64,000 nt of DNA from Trueperaceae bacterium (GCA_023954415.1 JAMLIB010000001.1:204001-268000); one strand, 5' to 3'. Numbered from the stretch's first letter, positions 44,376 to 53,419 are shown. Notes: a model not told the origin generated them from the letters alone. A program made the numbers and translations.

Positions 44376-45959
44376 TCACGGCGCCGGCGGTGTCGGTTCC
44401 GGGAAGGAGAGCGTGATCACGACGTCGTCGGGGACGTGCAGCGTGACGTGCTCGCTTGAGCGCCCCTGGAACTGGGCGTGCACGACCCAGGCGCCGTTGG
44501 CGTCGAAGGCGACGCGCCGGGGTACCGAGCCGATGATCGTGCCGGGCTTGTAGCCGGAGCCGTCCGGGCTCGCGTCCACCACGAGGCTGACGGGCGGCAG
44601 GTTGGTCGGGTCGACGCGCACGTCGACGAGGTGCCTGACGGCGCCGGCTCCGACCTGACCGAGGTTGCTGGCGCGTTGGGCCCTCAGGGCAAGGAACGTC
44701 CCGAGGGCCACGAGGAGCACCAAGAGCACGAGCAGCGCGGGGCCGCGCCACGAGCGCCTGCGGATCACGGGCGAGAACGTGTCGGTCACGCGGATGGGCG
44801 CGGGTCGCGGGGCGTCGTCCAGCGTGCCTGGCCGGTAGGTAGCGCCGGGTGGGAGGTGCTTCACGAAGCCGGTCTCGCCCTCGCTCCCCCGCGGTCGCGG
44901 CTCCGCCGGTCTCGGCTTGCCCGTTGCCGCTGGGCGCGTGCCCGGGTCGCTCAGGACGGTGATGGGGTCCGGCTCCGATGGCGTCGGGCGGCCCCCTTGC
45001 GAAGCCGGTCGGCTCGGCTCTTCGGCCGGTCGCGCGGGCGGCTGATCGGGCGGAACCCTAGGGGTCGGCGTGCCTCGGGCGGGCGTTCGCGTGGGGGCGG
45101 TCCATAGGTCGCCCGCCTGGTCGGGGTCGCCGTCCTCGCCGGCGAAATCGAGGTTCAGGACGTCGTCCGACCGGACGACAGGCGGCGTGCGGGTCTCCGG
45201 ACGCGGCGGCGAGCCGGAGGGCGGGCCCTCCGACGGGAACTCGAGCGCGTCGAACTCGGGAGAGCCCGACCTGGCGGGTTGGGTGCCCGAGGTGGTCGGT
45301 AGCACGATGTCGGCGAAGCCGGCCGACGGGACCGTGACGGCGCCGCCGGCGAGCCGTCTGAGCGTGGCTTGAAGGCCGCCGGCGTCGGTGTTGCTCGAGC
45401 CGGCCGCCGCCGCGCGCAGTACGGCCATGACCTCGGCGCTCAAGGTCCGTTCGCCCAGCTGCGCGAGCGCCTTGACGGCGTTGCGTAGGTCGGCTTGCAG
45501 CGCCGCGGTGAGCGCCGCCGGCACGGGAGCGCCTTTCTGAGGCACGGGCAGGCCTGGGCGCCAGGGGACGCCGTACCCTTCGAGGTAGAGGGCGCCGCCC
45601 GACCAGAGGAAGCGCCCAGGCCCGAGGTCGCCATGCGCGATGCCGCGCCTCGCCGCATCGCGCAGGATGGTGGCGGCGCGCAGCGCGAACTTGTCGTCTA
45701 TCACGCTCTCGCCCGGAGCGACGAGCGTAGCGTCGTTCGGGTACGCCACCACGAGGCAGCCGCGACCGTCGGCGGCGGAGGCCGCGAGCACGGCCGGGAT
45801 ACCGTCGAGCTCGGCTTGACCGGGGGTGAGCGTGGGGGAGCCCGGGAAGTCGTAGACGAGGACCGGTAGTCCGGTCACCACGTCGACGCCGACGTTCGTG
45901 ACGACATCGCCGTCGCGCCTGAGCTCCTGGTTGCGCTGGAAGCGACCCGTTTGTTCCAC
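44376..45959 (-). CDS. Pseudokinase-like membrane protein with PEGA-like exterior
   Basis: 527 residues. N-terminal ~200 residues look like a degenerate protein-kinase fold: GIAHGDLGPGRFLWSGGALYLEGYGVPWRPG has the spacing of a catalytic loop and DFG region, but HRD reads HGD and DFG reads EGY, and no glycine-rich loop or lysine is clear. A long Pro/Arg/Thr linker (about 240-390), a TM helix (about 413-435) and a beta-rich PEGA-like domain (VDPTNLPPVSLVVDASPDGSGYKPGTIIGSVPRRV) follow. Start is GTG, 9 nt after TATACT. Likely a non-catalytic membrane sensor, inferred from motif loss. Confidence 0.7.
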   Translation of the reverse strand: MEQTGRFQRNQELRRDGDVVTNVGVDVVTGLPVLVYDFPGSPTLTPGQAELDGIPAVLAASAADGRGCLVVAYPNDATLVAPGESVIDDKFALRAATILRDAARRGIAHGDLGPGRFLWSGGALYLEGYGVPWRPGLPVPQKGAPVPAALTAALQADLRNAVKALAQLGERTLSAEVMAVLRAAAAGSSNTDAGGLQATLRRLAGGAVTVPSAGFADIVLPTTSGTQPARSGSPEFDALEFPSEGPPSGSPPRPETRTPPVVRSDDVLNLDFAGEDGDPDQAGDLWTAPTRTPARGTPTPRVPPDQPPARPAEEPSRPASQGGRPTPSEPDPITVLSDPGTRPAATGKPRPAEPRPRGSEGETGFVKHLPPGATYRPGTLDDAPRPAPIRVTDTFSPVIRRRSWRGPALLVLLVLLVALGTFLALRAQRASNLGQVGAGAVRHLVDVRVDPTNLPPVSLVVDASPDGSGYKPGTIIGSVPRRVAFDANGAWVVHAQFQGRSSEHVTLHVPDDVVITLSFPEPTPPAP

Positions 45960-45968
45960 GCGCCTGTG

Positions 45969-45974
45969 AGTATA
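45969..45974 (-). promoter_or_regulatory. -10 box of leaderless pseudokinase gene
   Basis: TATACT, 9 nt before the GTG at 45959. Confidence 0.55.
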
Positions 45975-46044
45975 GCCGCGCCGCCCATGGGTCACAAGGC
46001 GACTTGGGTAAAGTGCGCGGCAGCCACCCGCCCACTCACGCTGG

Positions 46045-46050
46045 TACGCT
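46045..46050 (+). promoter_or_regulatory. -10 box before mrp
   Basis: TACGCT, 10 nt before the ATG at 46061; divergent to the TATACT at 45974-45969. Confidence 0.5.
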
Positions 46051-46060
46051 CTTGCTCAGC

Positions 46061-47116
46061 ATGGACGTCACTCGCGACCGCGTACTCGAGGCCCTCAAGG
46101 GCGTCAACGATCCGGAACTCAACCAGGACCTCGTCACCCTCGGCATGGTGGACTCCGTCGCCGTCGACGGCGACGCCGTCAAGCTCCAGATCACCCTCAC
46201 GACGCCCGCCTGCCCCCTCAAGGCGAAGATCGAACAGGACGTGCGCACGGCCGTCGCTAGGCACACGGGCGCGACCGCCGTGGAGATAGTCTTCGGCTCC
46301 AAGGTCCGCGGACCGGCGCAGATGCCGCTGCCGGGGGTGCGCAACGTCATCGCCGTCGGCTCGGGCAAGGGCGGGGTGGGCAAGTCGACCGTGGCGGCCA
46401 ACCTGGCGGCCGCCCTGCACCTCGAGGGGGCGCAGGTCGGCCTGCTCGACGCCGACATCTACGGTCCGAGCCAGAGCAAGATGTACGGCGTCGAGGGCAA
46501 GCGCCTCATGGCGGACGACGAGAAGCACATCCTCCCCCTGCGCAACCACGGTGTGAAGGTCATCTCGATCGCCAACCTGGTCGAGGACGGCCAGGCGCTC
46601 ACGTGGCGCGGCCCCATCCTCCACGGCACCCTCACGCAGCTCCTGAAGCAGACGGTGTGGGGCGAGCTCGACTACCTGATCGTCGACCTGCCGCCCGGCA
46701 CCGGCGACGTGCAGCTCTCGCTCTCCCAGCTCGTGCCGGTCACGGGCATGGTGCTCGTCACCACCCCGCAGGCGGTGGCGCTCGTCGACGTCAAGCGCGC
46801 CTACACGATGGCGCGTAAGACGCACATCCCGGTGCTGGGGGTGATCGAGAACATGAGCTACTACGCGCTGCCGGACGGCACCCGCGACTACATCTTCGGC
46901 GAGGGCGGGGCCGCCGGCTGGGCCGAGAGCGAGCGGCTGCCCCTGCTCGGCCGCGTCCCCATCACGCGCAGGCTCCGCGAGAGCGGCGACGGCGGCGTGC
47001 CGATCGTCGTCTCGGACCCCGAGAACGCCAGCTCGATCGAGCTGCGGCGCGCGGCGCGGCTGACGGCTGGGCAGATCAGCATCCAGTCGCAGAACGCCCT
47101 ACCCATGGTGGGGTGA
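46061..47116 (+). CDS. Mrp/ApbC-family P-loop ATPase lacking CxxC
   Basis: 351 residues. N-terminal MIP18/DUF59 domain (VNDPELNQDLVTLGMV, TTPACPLK), then ATPase domain with deviant Walker A GSGKGGVGKST, DADIYGPSQSKM, LPPGTGDVQLSLSQ and ENMSYY. Mrp proteins carry Fe-S clusters to apoproteins through a CxxC placed just after ENMS; here that place reads ALPDGTRDYIF and the whole protein has one Cys, in the DUF59 domain. So cluster binding would have to differ, or the role is different. The stop is followed by a terminator hairpin. Confidence 0.88.
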   Translation: MDVTRDRVLEALKGVNDPELNQDLVTLGMVDSVAVDGDAVKLQITLTTPACPLKAKIEQDVRTAVARHTGATAVEIVFGSKVRGPAQMPLPGVRNVIAVGSGKGGVGKSTVAANLAAALHLEGAQVGLLDADIYGPSQSKMYGVEGKRLMADDEKHILPLRNHGVKVISIANLVEDGQALTWRGPILHGTLTQLLKQTVWGELDYLIVDLPPGTGDVQLSLSQLVPVTGMVLVTTPQAVALVDVKRAYTMARKTHIPVLGVIENMSYYALPDGTRDYIFGEGGAAGWAESERLPLLGRVPITRRLRESGDGGVPIVVSDPENASSIELRRAARLTAGQISIQSQNALPMVG

Positions 47117-47134
47117 GTCGGGCCGTCGGTGAAT

Positions 47135-47160
47135 ACCCGGGCCGTCCCTGACGGCCGGGT
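47135..47160 (+). terminator. Hairpin after the mrp gene
   Basis: GGCCGTC (47140-47146) pairs with GACGGCC (47150-47156) around a CCT loop; ACCC/GGGT extend the stem past one bulged G. No U tract. Confidence 0.6.
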
Positions 47161-47176
47161 GAGCTCGCCGGGCCGG

Positions 47177-47185
47177 TGCTATCAT
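47177..47185 (+). promoter_or_regulatory. Extended -10 promoter of the T-box/valS unit
   Basis: TGC-TATCAT. Transcription would start near 47192, at the beginning of the T-box leader. Confidence 0.65.
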
Positions 47186-47190
47186 CCTGG

Positions 47191-47475
47191 CAGCGGGAAG
47201 AGTAGGCGCACCCGCCCCGCCAGAGAGTCCGTGCCGGCGCTTTGCCGGGTGCGAGCGCGGACCGGGAGCGAGCGCCGAACGTCGCCCGTCGGGCGGTTCG
47301 CCGCCCTGGGGTAGTGGGCCGGCCTGGAGAAGCCAGCGCGTGCCCGGCGCCCCCGCGGGCTGCCGCGCCTGAGAGCAGCGACCTAGAGTGCCCCCGCGGC
47401 GCGGGGGAAATGCGGTGGTACCGCGGGGTCACGCACGTGCCTCGTCCGCAACGAGCCGGACGGGGCGTTCTCGTA
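47191..47475 (+). ncRNA. T-box leader, tRNA-Val sensing
   Basis: Leader RNA that controls valS by reading tRNA charging. The stem I base GAAGAGTAGGCG and an AGAGAG box near 47223-47228 lead to a candidate specifier GTC (47281-47283, in CGAACGTCGCC), a Val codon. The T-box core GCGGTGGTACCGCGG (47412-47426) has the UGGU bulge that matches ACCA, the 3' end of tRNA-Val. Just after it, GCCTCGTCCG (47439-47448) pairs with CGGACGGGGC (47457-47466) in a terminator-like stem followed by GTTCTCG. Specifier assignment is by sequence context only. Confidence 0.82.
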
Positions 47476-47526
47476 ACCCGATGCCCCTCCGGCGGGCGCC
47501 ACGAGCGCCCGGACACGGAGGAGTCC

Positions 47527-50196
47527 ATGGCCGAGCTCATCCAAGCCGACGACCTGCCGAGCCGCTACGACCCGGCCGCGCTGGAAGCGCGCTGGGCGGA
47601 GCGCTGGGCGCGCGAGCCGTTCGCCGCCGACGCGCGCAGCGCCAAGCCGCCCTTCTGCATCGTCATCCCGCCGCCCAACGTCACGGGCAACCTGCACTTG
47701 GGGCACGCCTTCGACAACACCATCATCGACGTCCTCATCCGCTTCAAGCGCATGCAGGGGTTCGAGGCGCTGTTCCAGCCCGGCACGGACCACGCCGGCA
47801 TCAGCACGCAGGTGCAGGTCGAGAAGGCGCTGCGCAAGGAGGGGACGAGCCGCCGGGAGCTCGGGCGCGAGGCGTTCCTCGAGCGCGTCTGGGAGTGGAA
47901 AGAGCGCTACGGGGGGATCATCCTCGAGCAGCTCCAGCGCCTCGGCGTCAGCGCCGACTGGACGCGCGCCCGCTTCACAATGGACGAGGGCCTGTCGCGC
48001 GCCGTCCGCCGCCAGTTCGTCGAGCTCTACCACGCAGGGCTCGTCTACCGCGGCGAACGCATCGTCAACTGGGACCCGGTCAGCCGGACGGTCCTCTCGG
48101 ACCTGGAGGTCGACCGCGAGGAGCGGCCGGGCAAGCTCTACGAGCTGGCCTACGCGCTCCAGGCACCCGACGGGCGAGGCCACGACGGCGAGATCACGAT
48201 CGCCACCGTGCGCCCCGAGACGATCTTCGCGGACGTGGCCGTGGCCCTCCACCCGGACGACCCGCGCGCGGCGGCCCTCGTGGGGCGGCGCGCGCGCATC
48301 CCCCTCACGGACCGCTACGTTCCGATCATCCTCGACGAGGCCGTGGAGCTCGGCTTCGGCACCGGCGCGTTGAAGATCACGCCGGCGCACGACCCGACGG
48401 ACTTCGAGATCGGCGAGAGGCACGGCCTCCCGCGCCCGAGCGTCATCGACCTGGACGCGCGCCTGGCCGGCGAGCTGGTGCCGGAGGAGCTGCGCGGCCT
48501 CGACCGCTTCGAGGCGCGCGCCGAGGTCGTGGCGCTGCTCGCCGCCGGCGGTCACCTGCGAGGGGAGCGCGATCACGCCATCGCCCTCGGCCTGTCGCAG
48601 CGCACGGGCGAGCCCGTCGAGCCCATCCTGTCCTTGCAGTGGTTCTACGACACGGACTCCATCGCGGCGCGCGCGCTCGCCGGGCTGGAGGCCGGCGAGA
48701 TCGCGGTGGTGCCCGAGCGCTACGCGAAGGTGAACAAGGACTGGCTCGCGAAGCTGCGCCACTGGACGATCTCTCGCCAGCTCTGGTGGGGCCACCGCAT
48801 CCCCGCTTGGTACGACGCGGACGGCAACGTCTACGTGCCGCCCGTGGACCGGCCCGACCTCGACCCCACGGACGACCCCCGCTACGCCGGCATCGAGCTG
48901 CGGCAGGACGAGGACGTGTTCGACACGTGGTTCTCCTCCAACCTCTGGCCGTTCAGCACCCTGGGGTGGCCCGACGAGGCGGACCCGTTCTTCCTGAAGT
49001 TCTACCCGACGAGCGTCCTCGTCACGGGCTACGACATCCTGTTCTTCTGGGTCGCGCGCATGGAGCTCGCCGCCTACCAGTTCACGGACCGCAAGCCGTT
49101 CGACACGGTGGTGCTGCACGGCCTCGTGCTCGACGCCAACGGGCAGAAGATGTCCAAGTCGAAGGGCAACGGCATCGACCCGCTCCAGGTCATCGAGCAG
49201 CACGGCGCGGACGCCCTGCGCTTCGCGATGGGGTATGCGAGCACGGGCGGGCAGGACGTGCGCTGGGACGACCGGCGCGTGGAGATGGGCAGGAACTACG
49301 CCACCAAGCTCTGGAACGCCGCCCGGTTCGCCCTCCTCAACCTCCAAGGCGAGAGCCCGCGAGACGACGGGGGGGCGTTGCGCCCCGTCAAGCTGGCCGA
49401 CCGGTGGATCTTGAGCCGCCTGCAACGCACGATTAGGGTCGTGACGGATGCGCTCGAGGCCTTCGACCTCGGGGCCGCCACGCGCGCGCTCTACGACTTC
49501 ACCTGGTCGGAGTTCTGCGACTGGTACCTCGAGGCGGCCAAGCCGGCCCTCAAGGAGGCGGACGAGGCGACGCGCGCCACCCTGAGGCGGGTGCTCGAGG
49601 CCGTCCTCGCCATGCAGCACCCCCTCATGCCGTTCGTGACGTCCGAGCTGTACGCGGCCCTGGGGCACGAGGGCCAGCTCGCCCTCGCCGAATGGCCGCG
49701 CGGCGACGAGAGCCTGGTCGACCAGGCGGCCGAGGACGACTTCGCGCGCCTGCAAGGGGCGATCCAGGCGGTACGCAGCCTGCGCAGCGAGGCCGACCTG
49801 TCGCCCACCGCGCGGCTCGTCGTGAGCGTGGCTGGTGAGGGGGCGGCCCTGATCGAGCGCGAGGCGGCCGTGTTCGAGGCCGTGGCGCGCGCGCGGCCCG
49901 AGCCCCGCGCCGCCGACGCCGGTCCGAGCCTCACGAGCGCCCTGCCCGGGCTCGAGGTGCGCCTGCCCCTCGCCGGTCAGGTCGACGTGACCGAGTACCT
50001 CGCGCGGCAGCGGAAGCGGCTCGCGAGCCTCGAGGAGGAGCGCCTGCGCTCCGAGCGCAAGCTGGGCAACGAGAAGTTCGTGGCGAACGCGCCTGCCGAG
50101 GTCGTGGCAGAGGAGCGCCGCCGCGCGGCGGAGGCCGGGGAGCTGGCGGCGCGTTTGCGCTCGCTGTTGGCACGGTTGGGAGGCGATGAGGCTTGA
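47527..50196 (+). CDS. valS: Valyl-tRNA synthetase
   Basis: 889 residues, class Ia. HIGH-type motif NLHLGHAFDN, editing CP1 domain with TVRPETIFADVAVALHPDD and ITPAHDPTD, the VNKDW..KLRHWTISRQLWWGHRIPAW segment, EDVFDTWFSSNLWPFSTLGWP, the KMSKS loop QKMSKSKGNGIDP, anticodon-binding domain and a C-terminal coiled coil (EYLARQRKRLASLEEERLRSERKLGNEKFVANAP). GGAGGAGTCC precedes the ATG. Behind the T-box leader. The stop overlaps the hutH start as TTGA, so the downstream gene is coupled to it. Confidence 0.98.
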   Translation: MAELIQADDLPSRYDPAALEARWAERWAREPFAADARSAKPPFCIVIPPPNVTGNLHLGHAFDNTIIDVLIRFKRMQGFEALFQPGTDHAGISTQVQVEKALRKEGTSRRELGREAFLERVWEWKERYGGIILEQLQRLGVSADWTRARFTMDEGLSRAVRRQFVELYHAGLVYRGERIVNWDPVSRTVLSDLEVDREERPGKLYELAYALQAPDGRGHDGEITIATVRPETIFADVAVALHPDDPRAAALVGRRARIPLTDRYVPIILDEAVELGFGTGALKITPAHDPTDFEIGERHGLPRPSVIDLDARLAGELVPEELRGLDRFEARAEVVALLAAGGHLRGERDHAIALGLSQRTGEPVEPILSLQWFYDTDSIAARALAGLEAGEIAVVPERYAKVNKDWLAKLRHWTISRQLWWGHRIPAWYDADGNVYVPPVDRPDLDPTDDPRYAGIELRQDEDVFDTWFSSNLWPFSTLGWPDEADPFFLKFYPTSVLVTGYDILFFWVARMELAAYQFTDRKPFDTVVLHGLVLDANGQKMSKSKGNGIDPLQVIEQHGADALRFAMGYASTGGQDVRWDDRRVEMGRNYATKLWNAARFALLNLQGESPRDDGGALRPVKLADRWILSRLQRTIRVVTDALEAFDLGAATRALYDFTWSEFCDWYLEAAKPALKEADEATRATLRRVLEAVLAMQHPLMPFVTSELYAALGHEGQLALAEWPRGDESLVDQAAEDDFARLQGAIQAVRSLRSEADLSPTARLVVSVAGEGAALIEREAAVFEAVARARPEPRAADAGPSLTSALPGLEVRLPLAGQVDVTEYLARQRKRLASLEEERLRSERKLGNEKFVANAPAEVVAEERRRAAEAGELAARLRSLLARLGGDEA

Positions 50197-51728
50197 CCAA
50201 GACCTTTCAGCTCGGTTCCGAGCTGACCCTGGCGGCGCTCGAGGGCGTGGCGCGCGGCGACTGGCGCGTGGTGTTGCCGCCCGCCGTCGAGCAGCGGCTC
50301 GCGTCCAACCGCGCGTTCGTCGACGCGCTGCTCGCGCGCGGCGACACGGCGTACGGCGTGACCACCGGCTTCGGGCGCTTCGCGACGACGCGCATCGGCC
50401 CGGCCGACGTGAGGACGTTGCAGCGCAACCTCCTCCTCTCCCACGCCGTCGGCGTCGGCGAGCCGTTCCCACCCGAGGTCGTGCGCGCCATGCTCCTCCT
50501 GCGCGCCCAGTCCTTGGCGCACGCCGCTTCGGGCGTGCGCCCCGCCGTCGTTGCCCTGCTCGCGCAGCTCCTCGAGCGCCGTGTCCACCCGGTGGTGCCG
50601 TCGCAAGGCTCGGTCGGGGCCTCCGGCGACCTGGCGCCGCTCGCGCACATGGCGCTCGTCCTCATCGGCGAGGGCGAGGCCGAGGTCGAGGGGGAGCGCC
50701 TGCCCGGCGCCGCCGCCCTCGCGCGGGTCGGTCTCGAGCCGCTCACGCTCGAGGCGAAGGAGGGGCTCGCGCTCATCAACGGCACGCAGGCGATGACCGC
50801 GCTCCTCGCCCTGGCGCTGCTCGACGCCGAGCGGCTCGCCGCGGCGGCCGACGTGGCCGCCGCGATGACCATCGAGGCGCTCCTGGGCAGCCACGCCCCG
50901 TTCGACCCGGCCGTCACCCGCCTGCGCCCGCACTCGGGGGCGCTCGCCGTGAGCGCCAACATGCGCGCCATCCTGGCCGACTCTCAGGTCGTCCTCTCCC
51001 ACGCCGACTGCGACCGCGTGCAGGACCCGTACTCCCTGCGCGCCGTGCCCCAGGTCCATGGGGCCACGCGCGGGGCGCTCGCGCACGTGCGCGAGGTCGT
51101 CGAGACGGAGCTCGCCTCCGTGACGGACAACCCCCTGATCGTCACGGACGACGGCCACCAGCGCGTCATCAGCGCCGGCAACTTCCACGGTCAGCCCCTG
51201 GCGCTGGCCGCCGACTACGCCGCCATCGCGGTCGCGGAGCTGGCCAACATCTCGGAGCGGCGCGTCGAACAGCTCGTCAACCCGGCTCTGTCCGGCCTGC
51301 CCGGCTTCCTGACCGAGCACGGCGGCCTCGACTCCGGCCTGATGGTGGCGCAGTACACGGCCGCGGCCCTCGTGAGCGAGAACAAGGTACTGGCCCACCC
51401 GGCTTCCGTGGACTCCATCCCCACGAGCGCCAACCAGGAGGACCACGTCTCCATGGGCGCCCACGCCTGCCGCAAGCTGGGGTCCGTGTTGCGCAACGCG
51501 CGCTACGTGATCGCCGTCGAGCTGCTCGCGGCGGCGCAGGGGCTCGACTTCAGGGCGCCCCTCGTGCCCGGTAGGGGCGCGGCGGCCGCCCACGCGCACA
51601 TCCGCGAGCGCGTGCCGCACCTGGGCCACGACCGTTACCTCAAGCCCGACCTGGAGGCCGTCCACTCGACCCTGGCAGACGGCGGCCTCCTGGCCGCGGT
51701 GGTCGCCGCCGGCGTGGAGCTCGCGTGA
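50193..51728 (+). CDS. hutH: Histidine ammonia-lyase
   Basis: Deaminates histidine to urocanate. 511 residues. The MIO cofactor triad Ala-Ser-Gly is in GSVGASGDLAPLAHM; YGVTTGFG, NGTQAM, VQDPYSLRAVPQVHGA, SAGNFHG and SANQEDHVSMG are conserved HutH segments. Starts at a TTG that overlaps the valS stop by 4 nt; no better upstream start in the frame. The link to valS under a T-box is odd for a catabolic enzyme. A phenylalanine/tyrosine ammonia-lyase is less likely, given HutH-like substrate segments. Confidence 0.93.
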   Translation: MTKTFQLGSELTLAALEGVARGDWRVVLPPAVEQRLASNRAFVDALLARGDTAYGVTTGFGRFATTRIGPADVRTLQRNLLLSHAVGVGEPFPPEVVRAMLLLRAQSLAHAASGVRPAVVALLAQLLERRVHPVVPSQGSVGASGDLAPLAHMALVLIGEGEAEVEGERLPGAAALARVGLEPLTLEAKEGLALINGTQAMTALLALALLDAERLAAAADVAAAMTIEALLGSHAPFDPAVTRLRPHSGALAVSANMRAILADSQVVLSHADCDRVQDPYSLRAVPQVHGATRGALAHVREVVETELASVTDNPLIVTDDGHQRVISAGNFHGQPLALAADYAAIAVAELANISERRVEQLVNPALSGLPGFLTEHGGLDSGLMVAQYTAAALVSENKVLAHPASVDSIPTSANQEDHVSMGAHACRKLGSVLRNARYVIAVELLAAAQGLDFRAPLVPGRGAAAAHAHIRERVPHLGHDRYLKPDLEAVHSTLADGGLLAAVVAAGVELA

Positions 51729-52735
51729 GCGGCGCCCGGCACACGGAGTTGCCGTTCACTGGGCCCGCCACGTTCTTCAAGGCGCCGTTCGTGCCGGTGG
51801 CCGAGCTGGCCGAGTTGGCCGCGCCGGAAGGCGCGCGCTCCGGCGACGCCGGCTCCGGGCGGCCGGGCCTGGCGCCGGTCGGCTACGACGTGGGCCTCCT
51901 CGGTGTGCCCTTCGACTTCGCCGTCGGCTTCAGGCCGGGCGCGCGCTTCGCCCCGGCCGCCTTACGCGCCGCCAGCGGCCGGTACGTGCTGCCGCCCGAG
52001 GGCTTCTACGACCAGGAGACGGACACGTTCCGTCTGGCGGGCGCGCGGCTGGTGGACGCCGGCGACGTCGACGTGGCGCAGCTGGAGACGGCGGTCAGCC
52101 ACGACAGGATCACCGCGGCCGCGCGAGCGCTGCGCGCGGCCGTCGGGTTGCCCGTGTTCGTGGGCGGCGACCACTCGGTGAGCTATCCGCTCCTGCGGGC
52201 GTTCGACGACGTGCGCGAGCTGCACGTCGTGCAGCTCGACGCCCACCTCGACTACTCGGAGGCGCGCAACGCCACGCGCTACGCGAACTCCAGTCCGTTC
52301 AGGCGCGCCGTCGAGGCCCTGCCTGGCCTGAAGCACATCACGGTCGTCGGGCTGCGCGGGGTCCGCGCCGACGCCGAAGCCTTCCGCGCCGCTCGTGCAC
52401 GCGGGCACAAGCTCCTGGGCGCGCGCGCCGTGCGCGCCGGGCTCGCGGAGGCGGTCGAGGGCCTGCCGCGGGGCGTCGACGTCTACCTGAGCGTCGACGT
52501 CGACGCGCTGGACGCCGCGGAGCTGCCCGGCACCGGCAGCCCCGAGCCCGAGGGCCTTACCTACGGCGAGCTGCGCGACCTCGTGACCGCTACGTTCGCC
52601 CGCAACCGCGTGGTGGGCATGGACCTCATGGAGCTGGCGCCCGAGTTGGACCCGACCGGCAGGAGCGCGCTCCTCGCGGCGCGGCTGCTGGCGGAGGCGT
52701 TGGCGGCGTGGTGGGAGACTCGGGGCTCGAAGTAG
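51725..52735 (+). CDS. hutG: Arginase-family hydrolase, formimidoylglutamase candidate
   Basis: 336 residues, ureohydrolase fold with Mn ligands in GGDHSVSYP, LDAHLDYS (D-x-H-x-D) and SVDVDALDA. GVPFDFAVGFRPGARFAPAALRAA at the start is typical. Next to hutH (GTGA overlap) a formimidoylglutamase of the Hut pathway is the likely role; agmatinase or another guanidino hydrolase is possible on sequence. HutU and HutI are not in the window. ~60 residues at the N-terminus are longer than usual and Pro/Ala-rich. Confidence 0.78.
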   Translation: MSGARHTELPFTGPATFFKAPFVPVAELAELAAPEGARSGDAGSGRPGLAPVGYDVGLLGVPFDFAVGFRPGARFAPAALRAASGRYVLPPEGFYDQETDTFRLAGARLVDAGDVDVAQLETAVSHDRITAAARALRAAVGLPVFVGGDHSVSYPLLRAFDDVRELHVVQLDAHLDYSEARNATRYANSSPFRRAVEALPGLKHITVVGLRGVRADAEAFRAARARGHKLLGARAVRAGLAEAVEGLPRGVDVYLSVDVDALDAAELPGTGSPEPEGLTYGELRDLVTATFARNRVVGMDLMELAPELDPTGRSALLAARLLAEALAAWWETRGSK

Positions 52736-52813
52736 CCGCTCTGTTCCCACTGACGTCGGCTCCTAGTGCCGACCGAGGCGGGTTGGCCGAACACAGCCAC
52801 GCTCGGCCGGTCG

Positions 52814-52857
52814 GAAAAGGGTCGCGGCCGGGCCGTGGGAGCAGCCCAGCCGCGACC
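52814..52857 (-). terminator. Strong terminator of the LuxR-type gene, between convergent genes
   Basis: GGTCGCGGC (52820-52828) pairs exactly with GCCGCGACC (52849-52857), with an inner GGGC/GCCC; on the minus strand TTTT follows. It lies 20 nt past the LuxR-type stop and may also stop the hut transcript. Confidence 0.8.
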
Positions 52858-52876
52858 GGCGTTCTGGGAGCCCGCC

Positions 52877-53419
52877 CTATGGGACGGCAGGGTGATGGGC
52901 GACGAGCGCCGCCAGGTACTGAGTGCGCGACTCGAGGCCGAGCTTGCTGAGGATGTTCGAGACGTGCGCGTTGACGGTCTTCTGCGCCACGCGCAGGTGG
53001 TCGGCGCTGGCCGCGGTGTCGAGACCCTGGAGGAGCAACCTCGTGACTCGCAGCTCCATGTACGTCAGGCCGCTGCGCCACTGGTACGTCTTCAGCGAGG
53101 AAGCCGCCGCGTAGATGCCGGCCACCAGCATGCGCATGTCGCCGACCTCGACGACGCCCGAGACGTGGTGGCTCGCCAACATGTCGAGGTAGGCGGGGTG
53201 GCTGCCTTGGGTGACGACCACCGTCTTGGCGCGCTCCACGCTGTTCATGTCGGTCATGCGCGTCATGGCCCAGGTCAGGGGGAAGTCGAGAACCAGCTGT
53301 GCCGCGGCCGCCTGCCACCTCGGCGGGGACGCCGTGACCTGGTCGAGAGCTTCCTGCACCAAGCGGTGGTAGCTCTCGTCAGCTGCGATGATGTTGACCG
53401 AGGGTGGCTTGCTGGCCAT
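52877..53419 (-). CDS. LuxR-type HTH regulator with pseudo-receiver domain
   Basis: 180 residues. C-terminal HTH (about 115-170): LTYMELRVTRLLLQGLDTAASADHLRVAQKTVNAHVSNILSKLGLESRTQ, a GerE/NarL-type DNA-binding domain. The N-terminal ~105 residues have receiver-like layout (NIIAADESYH..., TVVVTQGSHPAYLDMLASHHVSGVVEVGDMRMLVAGI) but no clear phosphoacceptor Asp, so it is probably phosphorylation-independent or protein-binding. GGGAGGAAAGATC precedes the ATG. A GTAAC-N6-GTTAC repeat near 53477-53492 in the upstream region could be an operator. Confidence 0.88.
   Translation of the reverse strand: MASKPPSVNIIAADESYHRLVQEALDQVTASPPRWQAAAAQLVLDFPLTWAMTRMTDMNSVERAKTVVVTQGSHPAYLDMLASHHVSGVVEVGDMRMLVAGIYAAASSLKTYQWRSGLTYMELRVTRLLLQGLDTAASADHLRVAQKTVNAHVSNILSKLGLESRTQYLAALVAHHPAVP

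Noticed and set aside
47383-47526. Protein-coding start upstream of valS (frame open from 47242)
   Set aside because: That stretch is the T-box leader; the true start at 47527 has GGAGGAG and the expected MAELIQ N-terminus.
47383-50472. 1029-codon minus-strand open frame opposite valS
   Set aside because: Antisense shadow of valS in high-GC DNA; Arg/Ala/Gly-rich translation with no domain likeness and no start signals.
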